Assembly: GCF_017876575.1 (NCBI RefSeq)
Contig: NZ_JAGIOE010000001.1
Coordinates: 2,418,001 to 2,482,000, forward strand
Length of the DNA stretch: 64,000 bases
Source of the DNA: Paeniglutamicibacter psychrophenolicus
Lineage (GTDB): Bacteria > Actinomycetota > Actinomycetes > Actinomycetales > Micrococcaceae
Reading direction: 5' to 3'
This document shows, piece by piece, positions 29,050 to 38,069 of the stretch. Each line of letters opens with the position of its first letter. Position 1 is the first letter of the stretch. The notes below the pieces were generated by a model. That model saw only the letters and a list, made by a program, of their open reading frames with translations. It had not been told where the DNA came from and did not search any database. The translations under genes and the position numbers were made by a program.

Positions 29050-30216
29050 ATGCGTATCTTGCACACCTCCGACTGGCACCTGGGCCGCTCCTTCCACCAG
29101 GCCTCGCTGCTTGAGGCCCAACGTGAATTCGTCGACCGGCTCGTTGCGACCATCGAGGCCGAGGCAGTCGATGTGCTGCTGGTGTCCGGGGACGTTTATG
29201 ACCGGGCGCTGCCCTCGGTGGACGCAGTGAAGCTCTTCGACGACACCCTGGCGCGGCTGCGGGACACCGGGGTGGCGATGGTCATCACCAGCGGCAACCA
29301 CGACTCGGCGCTGCGCCTGGGCTTCGGCTCGGCGCTGCTGGAGCACGCGGGGCTGCACCTGCGCACCCGGGTCGCGGACATCGCCAAGCCCGCGGTGTTC
29401 GCCGGCGACGGGTTCGAGGCGGCAATCTACGGGCTGCCCTACCTGGAGCCGCGCATGGTCGCCGAGTCCCTGTCTGTCACCGAGCCCGGGCACCCGCCGG
29501 TGGTGGCAGCCGCGTTGGAACGGGTCCGCGCGGATCTGGGCGCACGCCAGGAAGCCGCGAGCCATCCGGTGCACGGGATCGTGCTGGCGCACGTCTTTGC
29601 CGCCGGGGGCGCCGGATCGGATTCCGAGCGCGAGCTGAGCATCGGCGGGCTGGACATCGTGCCCACCTCCTTCTTCGCCGACTTCACCTACGCGGCGCTG
29701 GGCCACCTGCACGGCCGGCAGGTGCTGGGGCACAACGTGCGCTACTCCGGCTCCCCGATCCCGTACTCCTTCTCCGAAGCCGGGCACTCCAAGGGCGCCT
29801 GGCTGTTGGAGCTGGGCCCCGGGGGACTGGGGGAGGTGCGCGGCATCGACTGGCCAGCATCCAAGGAGCTGCGCATCCTCAAGGGCAAGATCGAGGCGCT
29901 GCTCACCGACCCGGCCTACGCCTCGGCGCAGGACGCCTGGTGCCAGGTCACCCTGACCGACACCCACCGGCCCGCCGGGGCCATGGAGCGGCTGCGCGGA
30001 CGCTTCCCGGACACCCTGGTGCTGAACTTCGAGCCCGAGGACCGAGCGGAGGACCCGCACCATTCCTACGCGCAGCGGCTGGCCGCTGCCACCTCCCCGG
30101 TCCAGGTCTGCGCCGGGTTCGTCGACCACGTGCGGATGCGGCCCCTGAGCGCGGCCGAGGAAGAACTGGTCGTGTCGGTGCTGGACCAGGTCAAGAGCGA
30201 AAAGGTGCAGGCATGA
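29050..30216 (+). CDS. sbcD: exonuclease SbcCD, nuclease subunit D
   Basis: Mre11-type nuclease subunit that, with SbcC, cuts DNA hairpins and protein-blocked ends. The metal motifs of the phosphoesterase core are visible in order: SDWHLG (7-12), SGDVYDRALPS, SGNHDS, LAHVF and GHLHGRQ. The protein is 388 residues, normal for the family. The ATG at 29050 starts the conserved MRILHTSDWHLG; the upstream 22 codons overlap the divergent gene. Its TGA overlaps the sbcC ATG by the ATGA arrangement, so the two subunits are translationally coupled. Confidence 0.95.
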   Translation: MRILHTSDWHLGRSFHQASLLEAQREFVDRLVATIEAEAVDVLLVSGDVYDRALPSVDAVKLFDDTLARLRDTGVAMVITSGNHDSALRLGFGSALLEHAGLHLRTRVADIAKPAVFAGDGFEAAIYGLPYLEPRMVAESLSVTEPGHPPVVAAALERVRADLGARQEAASHPVHGIVLAHVFAAGGAGSDSERELSIGGLDIVPTSFFADFTYAALGHLHGRQVLGHNVRYSGSPIPYSFSEAGHSKGAWLLELGPGGLGEVRGIDWPASKELRILKGKIEALLTDPAYASAQDAWCQVTLTDTHRPAGAMERLRGRFPDTLVLNFEPEDRAEDPHHSYAQRLAAATSPVQVCAGFVDHVRMRPLSAAEEELVVSVLDQVKSEKVQA

Positions 30217-33200
30217 GGGTGCATTCACTGGAACTGCAGGCCTTTGGCCCCTTCGCCAAGCGCGCCACCATCGACTTCGATGCGCTCTCCGAGGCCGGGA
30301 TCTTCCTGCTCAACGGGGAAACCGGCGCCGGGAAGACCAGCGTGCTGGACGGGATCTGCTACGCGCTCTACGGCTCGCTGCCCGGGGTGCGGACCGGGTC
30401 CAAGTCGCTGCGCAGCGACCACGCGGCCCCCGACGCGGTGCCGGAGGTCATCTGCGAGTTCTCCACCGGCGGGCGGCGCTTCGAAGTCACCCGGTCCCCG
30501 GCCTGGGAGCGGCCCTCGGCCCGCAGCAAGAACGGGTTCACCACCGCCCAGGCCCAATCCCGGCTGCGCGAGCGCATCGACGGGACGTGGGTGGAGAAAT
30601 CCACGCGCAACGACGAGGTCGGGCAGCTGCTCACCGAGGTGCTGGGGCTGGACCGCGAGCAGTTCACCAAGGTCGCGATGCTGCCCCAGGGCGCATTTGC
30701 CGCGTTCCTGCGCGCGAAGGACAAGGACCGCGAGGACCTGTTGCGTTCGCTCTTTGACACCAGCGACTACGCGATGACCGAGCGCATCCTGGGCGAACGC
30801 CTCAACGCCGCCCGCGCCGAGGCCGAGGAGGCCGCGCGCGCCCGCACCACCACGCTCCAGAGCCTGGTGGCCGACGCCGAGACCACGCTGTTCGCGCAGG
30901 CCAACGACGCCGACGCCGGGGAAACCGGCGCGGACAACGAGGAAGGCCCCGGGCAAGGCCTGGCTCCGGAGACCGGGCTGCCGCCCGAGGCCCGCGAACA
31001 CCTGCAGGCAGGGCAAGACGCGGAACTCGGCACCGTGCTGCGCGAACACATCGCCGCCACCCGCACCGCGCTGGGCCAGGCACGGGCCTCGGCCGAGGCG
31101 GCGCTCGCCGCTGCCCAAAAATCCCGAACCGCACTGGATGAGCGGGCCACGCGGCACCGCCAGCTGGCCGAGCTGGGAAGCCTTCGCGCATCCCACGAGG
31201 ACCGCGCCGAGGAAATCGCCGCACTCGGGGCTCTGCTGGAGGCCGACGCCCGCGCCGTCGGGCTGCGCCCGTACCACCAGCAATTGCTCGACGCCCGGAC
31301 CAAATCCGATGCTGCCCATCGCCGGCTGGCCGACGCGGTGTCCGCAATCGAATCCGGCGAGGCCCGGGCGGCACTCGATGCCCGGGACCCCGGCTTCCAG
31401 GCCCTGCTGGAGGCCGCGCGCGGCGAGCAGCCCGACCCCACGGCACTGGGCGCCCTGGGCGGGCATGCCGGCGAAGCGGCCAAGGCCTCCCGAGCCGCCG
31501 CCGCCCTGATCGAGGCCGCGCTGCCCGAGGAAGCCGAACTGGCCCAGGCCCGCAAGGACATCGACGCCCTGCAGGAGGATATCGAGGCCGGCACCCACAA
31601 GCAGGCCGAGCGATCCACCCGCATCCAGGCACTCGGGGAACAACTCCCGGTCCTGCGCACCCGGAACGCGGAATTGGCCGCGCTCGCCGAATCCGCACCG
31701 GGCCTGGAATCCGCGGTGCACGCGGCCACCGAGCGCCGCGACGCGGTGGCCGCCCGCACCAAGGCGGAGAAGGCGCAGCTGACCGCGCACAGCGCCTGGA
31801 ACAATGCGCGCACCGGAACCCTTGAAGCCAAGGAACGGGTCGCCGAGCTGATCGCGCTGCGCCTGGAGCAGTCGGCCGCGGCCCTGGCCCGGGAGCTGGT
31901 TGACGGGGACCCCTGCCTGGTGTGCGGATCGACCACGCACCCGGAACCGGCCACGTTGCCCGACGGCGAGCTGATCGGGGCCCAGGGCATCGAGGCAGCC
32001 CAGGGCGTGCTGGCCGCGGCGGAAAAGTCCGAGGAAAAATACCGGGCGGCGCTGAAGAAGGCGGACACGGCACTGGATGTCGGCCGCGGAAAGATCGGCG
32101 AGCTCTCGACCGAGGAGGCGGAGGCCGATCTGTTGACGGCCACCGGCGCGTTCGCATTGGCGCTGGCCTCGGGGGCCGAATCCGCCGCCGCGGCCGTGGC
32201 ACTGGGAACGGCCGAAACCGAGCTCGAAACCCTGAGCGCAGCACTGGCCTCGGCCGCCACCGCACTCGAGGTCGCGGCCGCCAGGCAGCAGGCCGAGGAA
32301 GCGAAGGCCACCAAGCTCGCCGCGCGCCTGGAAAAACTGGGCAGGGACGGCCAGTCCCTGTCCGAACGCCACGAGGCCCTGTCCGCCGCCGCGAAGTGCC
32401 TGGAAACCCTGGCCGGCGCGGTGCACGCACGGCTCGACGCGGGCACCACCCTGGAGGATGCACGGCTCCTGTGGACGGGCAGGCTGGCCGACATCGGGGC
32501 AGCGGACACCGCCGCCTGGCAAGAGCAACTCCTGGACGATGCCCGGCGCACCGCCGAGCAGGCAAGGGTGCGCGAGCACAACGACGCGGCCGTGCGCATC
32601 AAGACCCTGGCCGAGGCGCCGGGCATCGAGCTGGCCCGCACCGAGGCGGCCGCGGGGCTCGGTGCCCCGGGCGAGGATGACATCGAGGCCGCCGGACATG
32701 CCGTGTCCCGGGGCGCGGCGGCACGCGACGGACTTCTGGCCCGCGACGCGGTGCTTGCCAGCTACGCCGCACGCCTGGAAACCGCCCTTGAACGCCTCGC
32801 CGCGCTGGCCGTTGAAGCCGGACCGGTCATCGAACGCTTCGAGACCCTCAAGGGCATTGCCGACCTGGCCCGCGGCGCGGGGGAGAACCGGTTGAAGATG
32901 ACGTTGAGCACCTATGTGCTCGCCGCCCGACTGGAGTCTGTGGCGCTGGCCGCCACCGAGCGGCTGCTGGCGATGACCGGGCAGCGCTACTCGCTTCTCC
33001 ACGACGACACCCCGCGCGGCAACAACAAATCGGGGCTGGGTCTGCAGATACTTGACTCCTGGACCGGGGTGCGGCGCGACACCCAGACGCTCTCGGGCGG
33101 GGAGTCGTTCATGGCCTCGCTGTCCCTGGCGCTGGGACTGGCCGATGTCATCCAGCACTCCTCCGGGGGCATCGACATCGAGACGCTCTTCGTCGACGAG

Positions 33201-33386
33201 GGCTTCGGCTCCCTGGATGCCGAGACGCTCGAGGAGGTCATGGATGCGCTGGAGAACCTGCGCAGTGGCGGACGGGTCATCGGGGTCGTCTCGCACGTGG
33301 CGGACATGAAGCAGCGCATCACCACCCAGCTGAATGTGCACAAGTCACGCACGGGTTCCACGGTGTCGATGCAGGCCGGGGTGTGA
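30213..33386 (+). CDS. sbcC: exonuclease SbcCD, ATPase subunit C
   Basis: Rad50-like SMC-family ATPase, 1057 residues. Visible in order: the N-terminal lobe with Walker A GETGAGKTSVLDGI (about 33-46), long coiled coils, the zinc-hook motif CLVC near residue 568 (two cysteines, CxxC), and the C-terminal lobe with the ABC signature LSGGESF and Walker B LFVDEGFG. It forms a tetramer with SbcD in DNA-end processing. Coiled-coil segments are very rich in Ala/Glu/Arg. The start at 30213 is fixed by the ATGA overlap and the standard MRVHSLELQAFGPF. The very long antisense frame over this gene is an artefact of G+C-rich codon use. Confidence 0.95.
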   Translation: MRVHSLELQAFGPFAKRATIDFDALSEAGIFLLNGETGAGKTSVLDGICYALYGSLPGVRTGSKSLRSDHAAPDAVPEVICEFSTGGRRFEVTRSPAWERPSARSKNGFTTAQAQSRLRERIDGTWVEKSTRNDEVGQLLTEVLGLDREQFTKVAMLPQGAFAAFLRAKDKDREDLLRSLFDTSDYAMTERILGERLNAARAEAEEAARARTTTLQSLVADAETTLFAQANDADAGETGADNEEGPGQGLAPETGLPPEAREHLQAGQDAELGTVLREHIAATRTALGQARASAEAALAAAQKSRTALDERATRHRQLAELGSLRASHEDRAEEIAALGALLEADARAVGLRPYHQQLLDARTKSDAAHRRLADAVSAIESGEARAALDARDPGFQALLEAARGEQPDPTALGALGGHAGEAAKASRAAAALIEAALPEEAELAQARKDIDALQEDIEAGTHKQAERSTRIQALGEQLPVLRTRNAELAALAESAPGLESAVHAATERRDAVAARTKAEKAQLTAHSAWNNARTGTLEAKERVAELIALRLEQSAAALARELVDGDPCLVCGSTTHPEPATLPDGELIGAQGIEAAQGVLAAAEKSEEKYRAALKKADTALDVGRGKIGELSTEEAEADLLTATGAFALALASGAESAAAAVALGTAETELETLSAALASAATALEVAAARQQAEEAKATKLAARLEKLGRDGQSLSERHEALSAAAKCLETLAGAVHARLDAGTTLEDARLLWTGRLADIGAADTAAWQEQLLDDARRTAEQARVREHNDAAVRIKTLAEAPGIELARTEAAAGLGAPGEDDIEAAGHAVSRGAAARDGLLARDAVLASYAARLETALERLAALAVEAGPVIERFETLKGIADLARGAGENRLKMTLSTYVLAARLESVALAATERLLAMTGQRYSLLHDDTPRGNNKSGLGLQILDSWTGVRRDTQTLSGGESFMASLSLALGLADVIQHSSGGIDIETLFVDEGFGSLDAETLEEVMDALENLRSGGRVIGVVSHVADMKQRITTQLNVHKSRTGSTVSMQAGV

Positions 33387-33493
33387 CCGGGGCCCTTGTG
33401 GCCCTCCGATAGACTGGTCGGTGATTGCAAAGGGTTTTGTGTAGCGGGAGGCAGGGACGGTACACGCGTGTATGTGGAGTGCCCGTCATCACC

Positions 33494-34765
33494 ATGAGTA
33501 ATTCCGTTTCCAGGAAAACAACGCCCCGGTCCTCGCCCTATGCGGCGCTTCCGCCGCTGGTCGGCTGGGCCTTCTTCCCCCTGGGTTTCTTCGCCCGCCT
33601 GCCCCTGGCCATGCTGACCATCGGCTCCATGACCCTGCTGATCGACTCGACCGGCTCCTACGCCGCCGGCGGCATGGCCGCTGCCATGGTCGGGATCGGT
33701 TCGGCCGTGGGAGGGCCCACCATCGGCTACCTCTCGGACCGCTTCGGCCAGCGCCGCGTGCTGGTCCCGGTGGCAGTGGCCCAGGCCATCCTGATCACCG
33801 CCCTGCTCTGGTTCGGGGGTGCCGGCCCGCTGGCACCGCTGGGCGTCATCGTGCTGCTGGCCATCCTGGCCGGGGCCACCGGCCCGCAGGTCGGACCGCT
33901 GGCCCGCGTGCGCTGGATGGCGCTGACCCGCAAGCGCGATACCGGGGGACGAGAACTCTCCGCGGCGCTGAGCTACGAGTCGATGGTCGACGAACTGGGC
34001 TTCGTGCTCGGCCCGGCGGCCGTGGGCCTGCTTGCCGCATTGGTCGCACCCTGGCTGCCGCTGGCCATCGCCGCGGTCCTGACCATCGTGCTGGTCCCGC
34101 TCTTCGCGGTGCACCGCACCGAAAAGGCCGTGCTGCCCGCGGTGAAGAACGCCGTGAAGACGAAGCTGGGCGCGCAGCAGGTCACCGGGATTTCCTTCGC
34201 CGTGGCCGGCATGATCGGCATGGGTACCTTCTTCGGCGCCAGCGCCGCCGGAACCCTGGCCTTTGCCGGGGCGCTGGGCAATGCGAACATCGGCGGGCTG
34301 CTGTACGCAGCGGTCGGGTTCACCTCCGCGATCGCCGCGCTCTCGGTGGCCTTCTGGCCCAGCGGATGGCCGCAAGCCAGCCGCTGGCTGGCCGCGGCGA
34401 TCTTCATGGTCCCTGCCGCACTGGCCCTGCAGCTTCCCGGGGATCTTGTCCCGATGATTGCCGCGCTGCTGCTCGTGGGCATCCCCGTGGGTCCGGTGCT
34501 GGTCACGATCTTCACCCTCGGCGGGGAAGTCGCCCCGCGCGAGCGCCTGTCCACGGTCATGACGCTGCTGTCCTCGGGGATCGTGGTGGGCACCGCCATC
34601 GGCAACTCGTTGGCCGGGCTGCTGGCCGATTCCCACGGCTATGCCGGTGCCTACGCGGTGGCTGCCGGGGCAGCCGGGTTGATCCTGGCCGCCGGCATCG
34701 CGATGGCGATCCTGCGCCTGCGCCAGCGCCGCGCCATGCTCTCGGGCAACGGTCCGCGCGCCTGA
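33494..34765 (+). CDS. MFS transporter
   Basis: A 423-residue protein with twelve predicted membrane helices. The MFS signature between helices 2 and 3 is visible as GYLSDRFGQRRVLVP. The second half starts after a basic loop (RTEKAVLPAVKNAVKTKLG). The family looks like small drug/sugar efflux MFS proteins, but the substrate cannot be told. The ATG at 33494 is chosen because the preceding sequence in the frame (from 33425) is polar and unlike an MFS N-terminus; the ribosome site is weak. It ends just before a strong terminator shared with the IclR gene. Confidence 0.85.
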   Translation: MSNSVSRKTTPRSSPYAALPPLVGWAFFPLGFFARLPLAMLTIGSMTLLIDSTGSYAAGGMAAAMVGIGSAVGGPTIGYLSDRFGQRRVLVPVAVAQAILITALLWFGGAGPLAPLGVIVLLAILAGATGPQVGPLARVRWMALTRKRDTGGRELSAALSYESMVDELGFVLGPAAVGLLAALVAPWLPLAIAAVLTIVLVPLFAVHRTEKAVLPAVKNAVKTKLGAQQVTGISFAVAGMIGMGTFFGASAAGTLAFAGALGNANIGGLLYAAVGFTSAIAALSVAFWPSGWPQASRWLAAAIFMVPAALALQLPGDLVPMIAALLLVGIPVGPVLVTIFTLGGEVAPRERLSTVMTLLSSGIVVGTAIGNSLAGLLADSHGYAGAYAVAAGAAGLILAAGIAMAILRLRQRRAMLSGNGPRA

Positions 34766-34787
34766 GTGCAACCACCAGGAACCAACG

Positions 34788-34835
34788 GCGGGCTCCGGCA
34801 CCGAGGAATTGTTCCTCGTGCCGGCGCCCGCTTTT
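34788..34835. terminator. intrinsic terminator between MFS and IclR genes
   Basis: Long stem (34788-34808 with 34812-34831) with one mismatch and one bulge, three-base loop (TTG) and TTTT at 34832-34835. Two convergent genes end on either side, so it serves as a bidirectional stop. Confidence 0.8.
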
Positions 34836-34852
34836 CGCTTTCCGGGGCTGGA

Positions 34853-35584
34853 TCAGGCCAGTTCGGCCTCGATGGCCAGCGCCGCGGCCTTCATCCGGGC
34901 GCCGATGGCAGCGACCTCGCTGGTGTTCGAGCCGGTGCTGTAAACCACCGCGACGGCCGCCGGAAGCCGGCCGGGGACGTTGATGGGTGCGGCCACCGAC
35001 GACAGGCCCGGGATGACCTCGTCGATGCTGGTGGCATAGCCCTGGGCCCGGGCCACTGCGGCGTTCTGCCGGTACGGGGTCTCGTGGTTCAGGGCGTTCC
35101 ACTGGGCCTCGGTGAGCGTGGACTGCATGGCGATGCCCGGCGCACCGTGCCCGAAGGGGTGCCGGGTGCCGGGGTGCTGGACCACCGCGGCGTGCACGTG
35201 GCGCGGCTCGACCGTCACCAGCGTGGTGCAGTCCGGCTGGTCCCACACGGCAATGAAGGCACACATCTTCAGTTCGTTGGCCAGCACCGTCAGCTCGGGC
35301 AGCGCCGCGCTTTGCAAATCGCGCTGCACCCCGCGGGCCAGCACCGCGAGCCCGGGGGCCCCGTGCACCCGGCCGGACTCGTCGCGGGTGACCAGGCGAT
35401 GGGATTCCAGGGTGCGCAGGATCCGGTAGGCAATCGACCGGTGCACGCCCATGTCGGCTGCCAGCTCCGCAATGGTCCGCGGACCGTCGGCCTCGGCCAG
35501 GATCTCAAGCATGCGGATGCCGCGGGACAGGGTCTGCGATGCCGGGGCCGGGGTGCTGGTGGCAGTCATGGGTTTGGTGGCCAT
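34853..35584 (-). CDS. IclR family transcriptional regulator (putative 4-HPA regulator)
   Basis: A 243-residue IclR-type regulator. The N-terminal winged helix is TLSRGIRMLEILAEADGPRTIAELAADMGVHRSIAYRILRTLESHRLV, followed by the effector domain (LANELKMCAFIAVWDQPDCTTLVTVEPRH, then PFGHGAPGIAMQ). IclR proteins often control aromatic catabolism and bind small aromatic effectors. It is transcribed away from hpaC-hpaB across a short, A+T-rich region that holds two tandem palindromes, so it is the natural candidate regulator of hydroxyphenylacetate hydroxylase. The start at 35584 is supported only weakly by an adjacent AGAGG. Confidence 0.9.
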   Translation of the reverse strand: MATKPMTATSTPAPASQTLSRGIRMLEILAEADGPRTIAELAADMGVHRSIAYRILRTLESHRLVTRDESGRVHGAPGLAVLARGVQRDLQSAALPELTVLANELKMCAFIAVWDQPDCTTLVTVEPRHVHAAVVQHPGTRHPFGHGAPGIAMQSTLTEAQWNALNHETPYRQNAAVARAQGYATSIDEVIPGLSSVAAPINVPGRLPAAVAVVYSTGSNTSEVAAIGARMKAAALAIEAELA

Positions 35585-35666
35585 CCTCTGTGGGAATCGT
35601 GCTGATGTGGCGTTCTGGTTGCCGCCGGGGGTTGTTGGTCAACCGGTGCTGGGCTATGGTGCAAAT

Positions 35667-35704
35667 ATAGTTCTTTATTGGAACTATACGTTCGATATTA
35701 GAAC
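35667..35704. promoter_or_regulatory. tandem GTTC-N7-GAAC operator between iclR and hpaC
   Basis: Two inverted repeats of identical design lie head to tail: ATAGTTC (35667-35673) with GAACTAT (35681-35687), and GTTC (35690-35693) with GAAC (35701-35704). Each has a 7-base spacer; their centres are exactly 20 bases apart, two helical turns. The region is far more A+T-rich than its surroundings. This fits a tetrameric IclR site controlling both genes. Confidence 0.7.
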
Positions 35705-35760
35705 ATTTCCTCCTCCGTTGCGAGGAATTGAACGGCAGGAAATGGATCCGGGAGCACGCC

Positions 35761-36300
35761 ATGATCGTTCCGCGCAACAGGGGAGCCGCAGAGGGCGGCC
35801 TTCCGCGCAGGATCGATGCCTCAACATTGCCACATTTCCGCGGCAGCCTCGGGCGTTTTGCCACGGGAGTCGCCATCGTGACCTTTGACGGGGCAACCCG
35901 CCGGCACGGGATCACCGTCAACTCCTTCACCTCCGTCTCCATGGACCCGCCGCTGGTGCTGGTGTCCATCGCCCGCAAGTCCAGGGCCCACGACGAACTG
36001 GCCAACACCCCTTTCACCGTGAACATCCTGGGTGCCGAGCAAAAGGAGCTGGCCCTGCACTTCGCCGGCCGCCCGAGCCACGATCCAGCCTGGATCGAGG
36101 GGGAGATTGCCCCGCGGCTGGCCGGGGTGCTCGCCTATTTCTCCTGCACCCCGTGGGCCGCCTACGACGGCGGGGACCACACCCTGTACCTGGGCGAGGT
36201 CCAGGACTTCAACTACCGGCGCGGCGACGCGCTGGCCTTCGCCAACTCCGCCTTCACCACCATCCCCGAAAGCCAGCTCGGCGTCGAGGAGTTGCTCTAG
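35761..36300 (+). CDS. hpaC: 4-hydroxyphenylacetate 3-monooxygenase, flavin reductase component
   Basis: Reduces FAD/FMN with NADH and hands the flavin to HpaB. The 179-residue protein has the flavin reductase-like fold: FRGSLGRFATGVAIVTFDGATRRHGITVNSFTSVSMDPPLVLVSIARKSRAHDEL, then FTVNILGAEQKELALHFAG. The ATG at 35761 is chosen because GGGAG lies seven bases upstream; the TTG 11 codons earlier lacks this. It faces the IclR gene divergently and is followed by hpaB after 81 bases. Sister families use the same fold with other oxygenases, but the neighbour HpaB decides. Confidence 0.87.
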   Translation: MIVPRNRGAAEGGLPRRIDASTLPHFRGSLGRFATGVAIVTFDGATRRHGITVNSFTSVSMDPPLVLVSIARKSRAHDELANTPFTVNILGAEQKELALHFAGRPSHDPAWIEGEIAPRLAGVLAYFSCTPWAAYDGGDHTLYLGEVQDFNYRRGDALAFANSAFTTIPESQLGVEELL

Positions 36301-36381
36301 GTCCTTGCCCGCCGCATGGCCGTCCCCTCACGCCACCGCCAGAACCGAAGAAAGCCCACCACGCACAAAGAGGTCTTCACC

Positions 36382-37833
36382 ATGGGAATCCGAACCGGCC
36401 AACAGTTCCTGGACAAGCTCGATGCGATGTCCCCGCACCTGGTGATCGACGGGGAGGTGGTTTCGAAGAACCTCACCCAGCACCCGGCATTCAAGAACCT
36501 GGCGCTGACCTACGCCAAGCTCTTTGACATGCAGCACGATCCGGCGTCCCAGGACGCCCTGACCTACACCTCGCCCAGCAGCGGGGACAAGGTCAACGCC
36601 TCCTTCCTCATCCCGCGCACCCAGGAGGACCTGGCCCGACGCCGGGCCGCGACCAACACCTGGGCGCAGTACTCCAACGGATTCCTGGGCCGCACCGCCG
36701 ACTACATGAACTCCGCGCTCACCGCCCTGGCCGGCGCCAAGACCTTCTTCGCGCAATCCGACCCGGTGTACGGCCAGCGCATCGAGGCGTACTACGAGTT
36801 CGCCCGCGAAAACGACCTGCTGGCCACCCACACGCTGATCCCGCCGCAGGTCAACCGCTCGGTCTCCGGCTCCGAGCAGCTTGGCGGGCAGCTCACCGCC
36901 CGCATCGTGGAGGAACGCAGCGACGGGATCATCATCAACGGGGCGCGGATGCTGGCCACCGTCGCCCCGATCGCCGACGAGCTGTTGGTCTTCCCCTCTA
37001 CGGTGCTGCGCGGCACCCCGGAGGACGCCCCGTACTCCTTCGCCGTCGCCATTCCCAACGACGCCCCGCGGCTGCGCTACCTCTGCCGCACGCCGCTGCA
37101 CAACGGCGGGAACACCCACGACGAACCGCTTGCAGCGCGCTTCGACGAGATCGACGCGGTCGTGGTGTTCGACGACGTGTTCGTGCCCAACGAGCGGATC
37201 TTCATGCTCGGGCACCCGGAGCTGTGCAACGCCTGGTACACCGACACCGGTGCCGGGGCGCTGATGACCCACCAGGTCGTCACCCGCACCGTGGCCAAGT
37301 CCGAGTTCTTCCTCGGGTTGGCCTCGGAGATCGGCGCGGCCATCGGCATCGACGGTTTCATGCACATCCAGGAGGCGCTTGCCGAGCTGATCCGCGACGT
37401 GGAGATCGGCAAGGCGCTGGTGGTGGCCGCCGAGGCGCAGGCGGCGATGAGCCCCGACGGGGTGCTGCTGCCGCACTGGGACACGTTGAATGCGGCGCGG
37501 AACTGGTACCCGAAGATCTCCCAGCGCTTTCCGGAGATCATTCGCATGATGTGTGCCTCGGGCCTGATGGCGCTGCCCGGCCAGGCGGATCTGGAGGTGG
37601 CGGGCGATGACATCGCCAAGTACCTGCAGGGCAAGTCGCTGACCGGACCCGAGCGCATCGCGCTGTTCAAGCTCGCCTACGACGCCTCGATCACCGGGTT
37701 CGCCGGGCGCCAGTCGCTCTACGAATACTTCTTCTTCGGCGACCCCGTCCGCATGGCCGGGGCCATGGTCAACGGCTACGACCGCGAGCCGGTGCGGGCA
37801 CGGGTGCGCGAGTTCCTGGCCCGCGACCGGTGA
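36382..37833 (+). CDS. hpaB: 4-hydroxyphenylacetate 3-monooxygenase, oxygenase component
   Basis: Flavin-dependent hydroxylase that converts 4-hydroxyphenylacetate to 3,4-dihydroxyphenylacetate. The 483-residue length matches the two-component HpaB family. Characteristic segments: RTGQQFLDKLD near the N-terminus, FLGRTADYMNSALTALAGAKTFF, a TLIPPQVNRS block, GARMLATVAPIADELLVFP and the later FDDVFVPNERIF that precedes the acyl-CoA-dehydrogenase-like C-terminal helices. The ATG at 36382 follows AGAGG by eight bases. It is preceded by its reductase hpaC and followed by a permease gene with a separate control region. Confidence 0.93.
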   Translation: MGIRTGQQFLDKLDAMSPHLVIDGEVVSKNLTQHPAFKNLALTYAKLFDMQHDPASQDALTYTSPSSGDKVNASFLIPRTQEDLARRRAATNTWAQYSNGFLGRTADYMNSALTALAGAKTFFAQSDPVYGQRIEAYYEFARENDLLATHTLIPPQVNRSVSGSEQLGGQLTARIVEERSDGIIINGARMLATVAPIADELLVFPSTVLRGTPEDAPYSFAVAIPNDAPRLRYLCRTPLHNGGNTHDEPLAARFDEIDAVVVFDDVFVPNERIFMLGHPELCNAWYTDTGAGALMTHQVVTRTVAKSEFFLGLASEIGAAIGIDGFMHIQEALAELIRDVEIGKALVVAAEAQAAMSPDGVLLPHWDTLNAARNWYPKISQRFPEIIRMMCASGLMALPGQADLEVAGDDIAKYLQGKSLTGPERIALFKLAYDASITGFAGRQSLYEYFFFGDPVRMAGAMVNGYDREPVRARVREFLARDR

Positions 37834-37960
37834 CCCGGGGCGGGGCCCGCCTCCGCAGCCGAGCTGTTGCGCCACGGCCGTCGTGCGTGGTGTCGGTCGC
37901 CGGAACGGTACAGATTCCGCGCCGAGGGGATGCACGGACGCACCCCGGGCAGCGGGGCGA

Positions 37961-37976
37961 CGTGAGTGAACTCACG
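37961..37976 (+). promoter_or_regulatory. palindrome upstream of MHS permease gene (distal)
   Basis: CGTGAGT-GA-ACTCACG is a perfect 7-bp inverted repeat with a two-base centre, lying about 94 bases before the permease start. It is an operator candidate for a dimeric repressor and accompanies a second, different palindrome 28 bases downstream. Confidence 0.5.
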
Positions 37977-38003
37977 ATCATGGGTTATCATGGTCACAGT
38001 CCA

Positions 38004-38025
38004 ATACCGTCCGAACGGTCGGTAT
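38004..38025 (+). promoter_or_regulatory. palindrome upstream of MHS permease gene (proximal, TetR-like)
   Basis: A 22-base dyad with nine of eleven positions symmetric: the arms are ATACCG-N-CCG and CGG-N-CGGTAT around a central AA. An inner ACCGT-N4-ACGGT is embedded. It lies about 44 bases before the ATG, where a repressor would block transcription. The form is typical of TetR-family operators, but no TetR gene is present nearby. Confidence 0.6.
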
Positions 38026-38069
38026 AGCCACACCCACACCGCGCGTAGCGCCCAACGCTGGAGATCCCC

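Noticed and set aside
30225-33341. Very long open frame (about 1,040 codons) antisense to sbcC
   Set aside because: Product is Gly/Arg/Gln-rich with no family similarity; it mirrors the codon pattern of sbcC, where G+C-rich third positions remove stops on the other strand.
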